From positions 16,393 through 80,392 of the forward strand of contig CALDSK010000026.1 in assembly GCA_937911865.1 (NCBI GenBank): a stretch of 64,000 nucleotides of DNA. Direction: 5' to 3'. The notes beneath the pieces are model-generated. The model was given only the letters and a program-made list of their open reading frames with translations. It made no database searches and was not told the DNA's origin. Source of the stretch: an uncultured Synechococcus sp. (GTDB lineage: Bacteria; Cyanobacteriota; Cyanobacteriia; Phormidesmidales; Phormidesmidaceae). Below are positions 61,583 to 64,000 of the stretch, one piece after another. Both the position numbers and the translations under genes were made by a program. Numbering within the stretch: position 1 is the first letter of the stretch; each line of letters starts with the position of its first letter.

Positions 61583-62707
61583 GTGAGCCAATCCCCAACA
61601 AAGATTTCCTATGACGTTGTGATCGTCGGCGCGGGAGCAGCCGGCATTGGCTGTGGCGTCGTGCTCAAAGAGCTGGGATTAGAGCGCTTTACGATTTTAG
61701 ACAGGCACCAGGCTGGAGCCTCCTTTAGCCGCTGGCCTGAGGAGATGCACTTCATCACGCCGTCATTTCCCAGCCATGGCTTTGGACTGCTCGACTTAAA
61801 TGCAGTGACCATGAAGACCTCGCCGGCGATCGCCTTTCGCCGCGAGCACGTCACCGGCAAACAGTATGCGCTGTATCTGCAGACTGCTGCCGATCACTTT
61901 GAGTTACCGATTCAGACTGAGGTGGATGTGCAGAAGGTTGAACCTTTGCCACAGGGAGGCTTTATCCTGCGTACCAGCAACGGTGATGTCTCTGCTCAGT
62001 TTGTTATCTGGGCCGCCGGAGAATATCAGTATCCTCATCTGCATCCCTTTCCGGGAGCAGAGCACTGCATCCACAACAGTCAGATTCGCTCATGGGCAGA
62101 CTTAGAGGGAGATGAATTTATCATTATCGGCGGCTACGAAAGCGGCATAGACGCTGCCGCCAATCTCATCGCGCTAGGCAAGAAAGTAAGCGTGCTTGAT
62201 CGCAATGGAGCCTGGGCTAATCCTGACACCGACCCTAGCATTTCTCTCTCCCCCTACACGCTACATCGACTAGAGCTTATCTACCGCACCGGGCGTCTGG
62301 ATATCGTCGGTGACGCTGTCATTGAAGAAGTCAAACGCACTCCCGACGGTTACGAAGTCTATAGCGAATACCACAAGTGGATGACAGCCCATCCTCCGAT
62401 TCTCTGCACGGGTTTCGACACCAGTTTGAAACAGATTTCGCCCCTGTTCGATTGGTCTAAAGGCTACGCGGCACTCACAGAAAATGACGAATCCACCCTC
62501 ACCCCAGGACTCTTTGTGAGCGGTCCCTCTGTTCGTCATGGGGACCTAATTTTTTGCTTCATTTATAAATTTCGTCAGCGGTTTTCCGTCATTGCCAATG
62601 CGATCGCCCACCGCCTGGACCTTGACTCCACCCCGCTTGAGGCCTATCGCCAGGCCGGACTCTTTCTCGACGATCTCTCCTGCTGTAGCAATGACTGTGT
62701 TTGCTAG
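61583..62707 (+). CDS. FAD/NAD(P)-dependent oxidoreductase with C-terminal Cys cluster
   Basis: A 374-residue flavoprotein of the CzcO/TrkA-like type. YDVVIVGAGAAGIGCGVVLKE binds FAD, EFIIIGGYESGIDAAANLI is the NAD(P) motif, and PPILCTGFDTSL is near the end. The last residues, LSCCSNDCVC, hold four Cys that could bind metal. A Zur box 33 bp upstream places it in the zinc response. A FeoB-like transporter gene follows 56 bp downstream. GTG start (VSQSPTK). The substrate is unknown; a redox partner of a metal transporter is one possibility. Confidence 0.82.
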   Translation: MSQSPTKISYDVVIVGAGAAGIGCGVVLKELGLERFTILDRHQAGASFSRWPEEMHFITPSFPSHGFGLLDLNAVTMKTSPAIAFRREHVTGKQYALYLQTAADHFELPIQTEVDVQKVEPLPQGGFILRTSNGDVSAQFVIWAAGEYQYPHLHPFPGAEHCIHNSQIRSWADLEGDEFIIIGGYESGIDAAANLIALGKKVSVLDRNGAWANPDTDPSISLSPYTLHRLELIYRTGRLDIVGDAVIEEVKRTPDGYEVYSEYHKWMTAHPPILCTGFDTSLKQISPLFDWSKGYAALTENDESTLTPGLFVSGPSVRHGDLIFCFIYKFRQRFSVIANAIAHRLDLDSTPLEAYRQAGLFLDDLSCCSNDCVC

Positions 62708-62763
62708 CTGTATTTGTTGTTAGCTGAACTTTCTAGCTGGGTGCTAGACCCATCACGCTTCCT

Positions 62764-63981
62764 ATGTACACTGCACCACCCACCCGCCGCACCACGGTAA
62801 TCGTCGGAAAAGAGAGCACTGGCAAATCTGAACTGGCCGCAGCGCTCACGGGGCGATCGCCCACCAGTACGAATATCCGGGGCTCGACGATCGCCTGCGA
62901 GACCTATCAAACCCGAAACGATGTCTTTATCGATACCCCAGGCATTCTCTTTCGTACTGATACCATCACTACTCGCACAGCTCTAGAACAGCTCCAAACC
63001 CACGACAGAATTTTGTTAGTCGTTAAGGCAACTCACATAGATGATGACCTGGCGGATTTGCTACCGCTAGTAGCCGGGAAGCAAGGGGTTGTGGTTGTCA
63101 CCTTCTGGGATAAGGTCATGGCTTCTGAGTTCACCCAGCAGGTCATAGGCCAGTGGGCACAATCCGCTCAGGTGAGGTTTATGCCTGTGGATGCTCGCCA
63201 TCTAAACTCAAGGCAACGTCAGCAGATTTTAGCAGCCCTTCAGACTCCGACTAAATTTCCTCAGCACTGGCAGCCAATTTCGGCGAGCTGGCGAATCGAG
63301 CCTGCGCCCACCTGGCTAGAGCATCCGCGCTGGGGCTGGTTGCTAGCCATCTTGTTGTTGTTGTTGCCTGCAGTGATTGCTGTTGTCATGGCTAATGGGG
63401 TAGCGGAGGTCCTAGATCCTCTTGTTCAAGCTGGATTGGGCCCTCTGGTCGCGGCCTTGTCTCGGACGCCATTACTGCTAAGAGAGATTTTGATTGGCCG
63501 CTATGGCTTAGTGACAATGGGGCCGTTGTTGTTTATCTGGGCAGTGCCGACAGTGATTTTGTACGCTCTGTTTTTAGGGGGATACAAGGCGAGTGGGTTA
63601 GTAGAACGCATTACCGTAGCATTGCATCCACTGCTGAGACCTTTTGGCCTGTCTGGGCGAGATTTGGTACGTGTGATTATGGGGTTTGGCTGCAATGTGC
63701 CTGCTGTCATCAGCACGCGGGCCTGTTCTAGTTGTTCCCGGCAGACCTGTATGAGTGCGATCGCCTTTGGCTCTGCCTGTTCCTACCAGTTTGGAGCGAC
63801 CTTGGGGGTTTTCAGCGCGGCCAATTTGCCTGGTTTAGTCGTGCCCTATCTGAGCTACCTAACCCTGACCACCCTGATCTACACCCACCTGGTTGCGCCT
63901 AAAGCTGCCCGTTCGCTTCACAACGCCCTGATGATTGAACAGCGCACATTTTTGGAATTGCCACGCTGGGCTGCCATCTGA
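62764..63981 (+). CDS. Shortened FeoB-like GTPase transporter in the zinc island
   Basis: A 405-residue protein. The N-terminal G domain has G1 VGKESTGKS (residues 14-22) and DTPG (G3), but the G4 NKxD position reads TFWDK. The membrane part (LLAILLLLLPAVIAVVMANG, then YGLVTMGPLLFIWAVPTVIL) includes the FeoB gate motif GFGCNVPAVISTRACSSCSRQ. Usual FeoB is 600-750 residues with two gate domains; here one is present, so it is a shorter class. It follows the flavoprotein gene by 56 bp, apparently under the same Zur box. I infer a divalent-cation, probably zinc, transporter; no Fe-specific context is seen. Confidence 0.75.
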   Translation: MYTAPPTRRTTVIVGKESTGKSELAAALTGRSPTSTNIRGSTIACETYQTRNDVFIDTPGILFRTDTITTRTALEQLQTHDRILLVVKATHIDDDLADLLPLVAGKQGVVVVTFWDKVMASEFTQQVIGQWAQSAQVRFMPVDARHLNSRQRQQILAALQTPTKFPQHWQPISASWRIEPAPTWLEHPRWGWLLAILLLLLPAVIAVVMANGVAEVLDPLVQAGLGPLVAALSRTPLLLREILIGRYGLVTMGPLLFIWAVPTVILYALFLGGYKASGLVERITVALHPLLRPFGLSGRDLVRVIMGFGCNVPAVISTRACSSCSRQTCMSAIAFGSACSYQFGATLGVFSAANLPGLVVPYLSYLTLTTLIYTHLVAPKAARSLHNALMIEQRTFLELPRWAAI

Positions 63982-64000
63982 CGCGAAACCAAGGGCACCC

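Overview
The window is cyanobacterial chromosome. The family content (DUF1825, an alr0857-type protein, TM2/SHOCT, Zur-type zinc genes, Hen1-Pnkp, class A PBP), the many GCGATCGC (HIP1) octamers inside and between genes, and the GC level all fit. A filamentous or Leptolyngbya/Synechococcales-like genome is my best guess; the genus cannot be fixed from this sequence.

Layout. 1-10 kb: exopolysaccharide/glycan genes (a Wzy/O-antigen-ligase-like membrane protein cut by the left edge, one GT2 and three GT4 glycosyltransferases), a PEP-CTERM metalloprotease and a family 4 uracil-DNA glycosylase. 10.9-23.8 kb: housekeeping genes (tyrS-pyrF and a coupled secreted protein that carries a frameshift, PBP1, DUF1825, J-domain/TPR protein, TM2, helix-hairpin-helix protein, lepB, queG, GNAT, nnr). 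24-28 kb: the Hen1-Pnkp RNA repair pair. 28-34 kb: a TPR protein with a CD225-like tail, a DrrA/DrrB-type ABC exporter and a GMC oxidoreductase. 34.3-39.7 kb: an accessory patch with two RusA-like resolvases around an AHJR-type nuclease-fold protein, a ribbon-helix-helix protein beside a perfect palindrome, a short run of tRNA-derived sequences that includes one with anticodon TTA, and a structured 107-109 nt repeat whose other copy lies at 4.1 kb. 40-46.4 kb: a GT39-like membrane transferase, a CHASE2 histidine kinase with a LuxR-type regulator, and an OmpR-type regulator lacking its phospho-acceptor Asp.

46.6-54.2 kb is the most unusual system: an NHLM-type peptide export locus (dual cyclic-nucleotide-binding-like protein, very short HlyD, C39-peptidase ABC transporter, second ABC transporter). 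A divergent 59-codon gene encodes a double-glycine leader peptide whose predicted core is two copies of a 15-residue unit. The units differ largely by synonymous changes, and no modification enzyme is visible nearby.

54.3-64 kb is a zinc-limitation island. Five palindromic Zur-type boxes (around TGATAATCATT) lie in front of znuA, a flavoprotein/COG0523 GTPase divergent pair, zur/CDF, znuB, and a second flavoprotein followed by a shortened FeoB-like transporter. znuC is absent from the window. An ArsR sensor with only the cysteine (alpha3N) metal site sits beside znuA.

A window-wide trait not tied to any gene family is short perfect or near-perfect tandem duplication (12-24 bp units, different each time) in intergenic DNA and in low-complexity parts of proteins.
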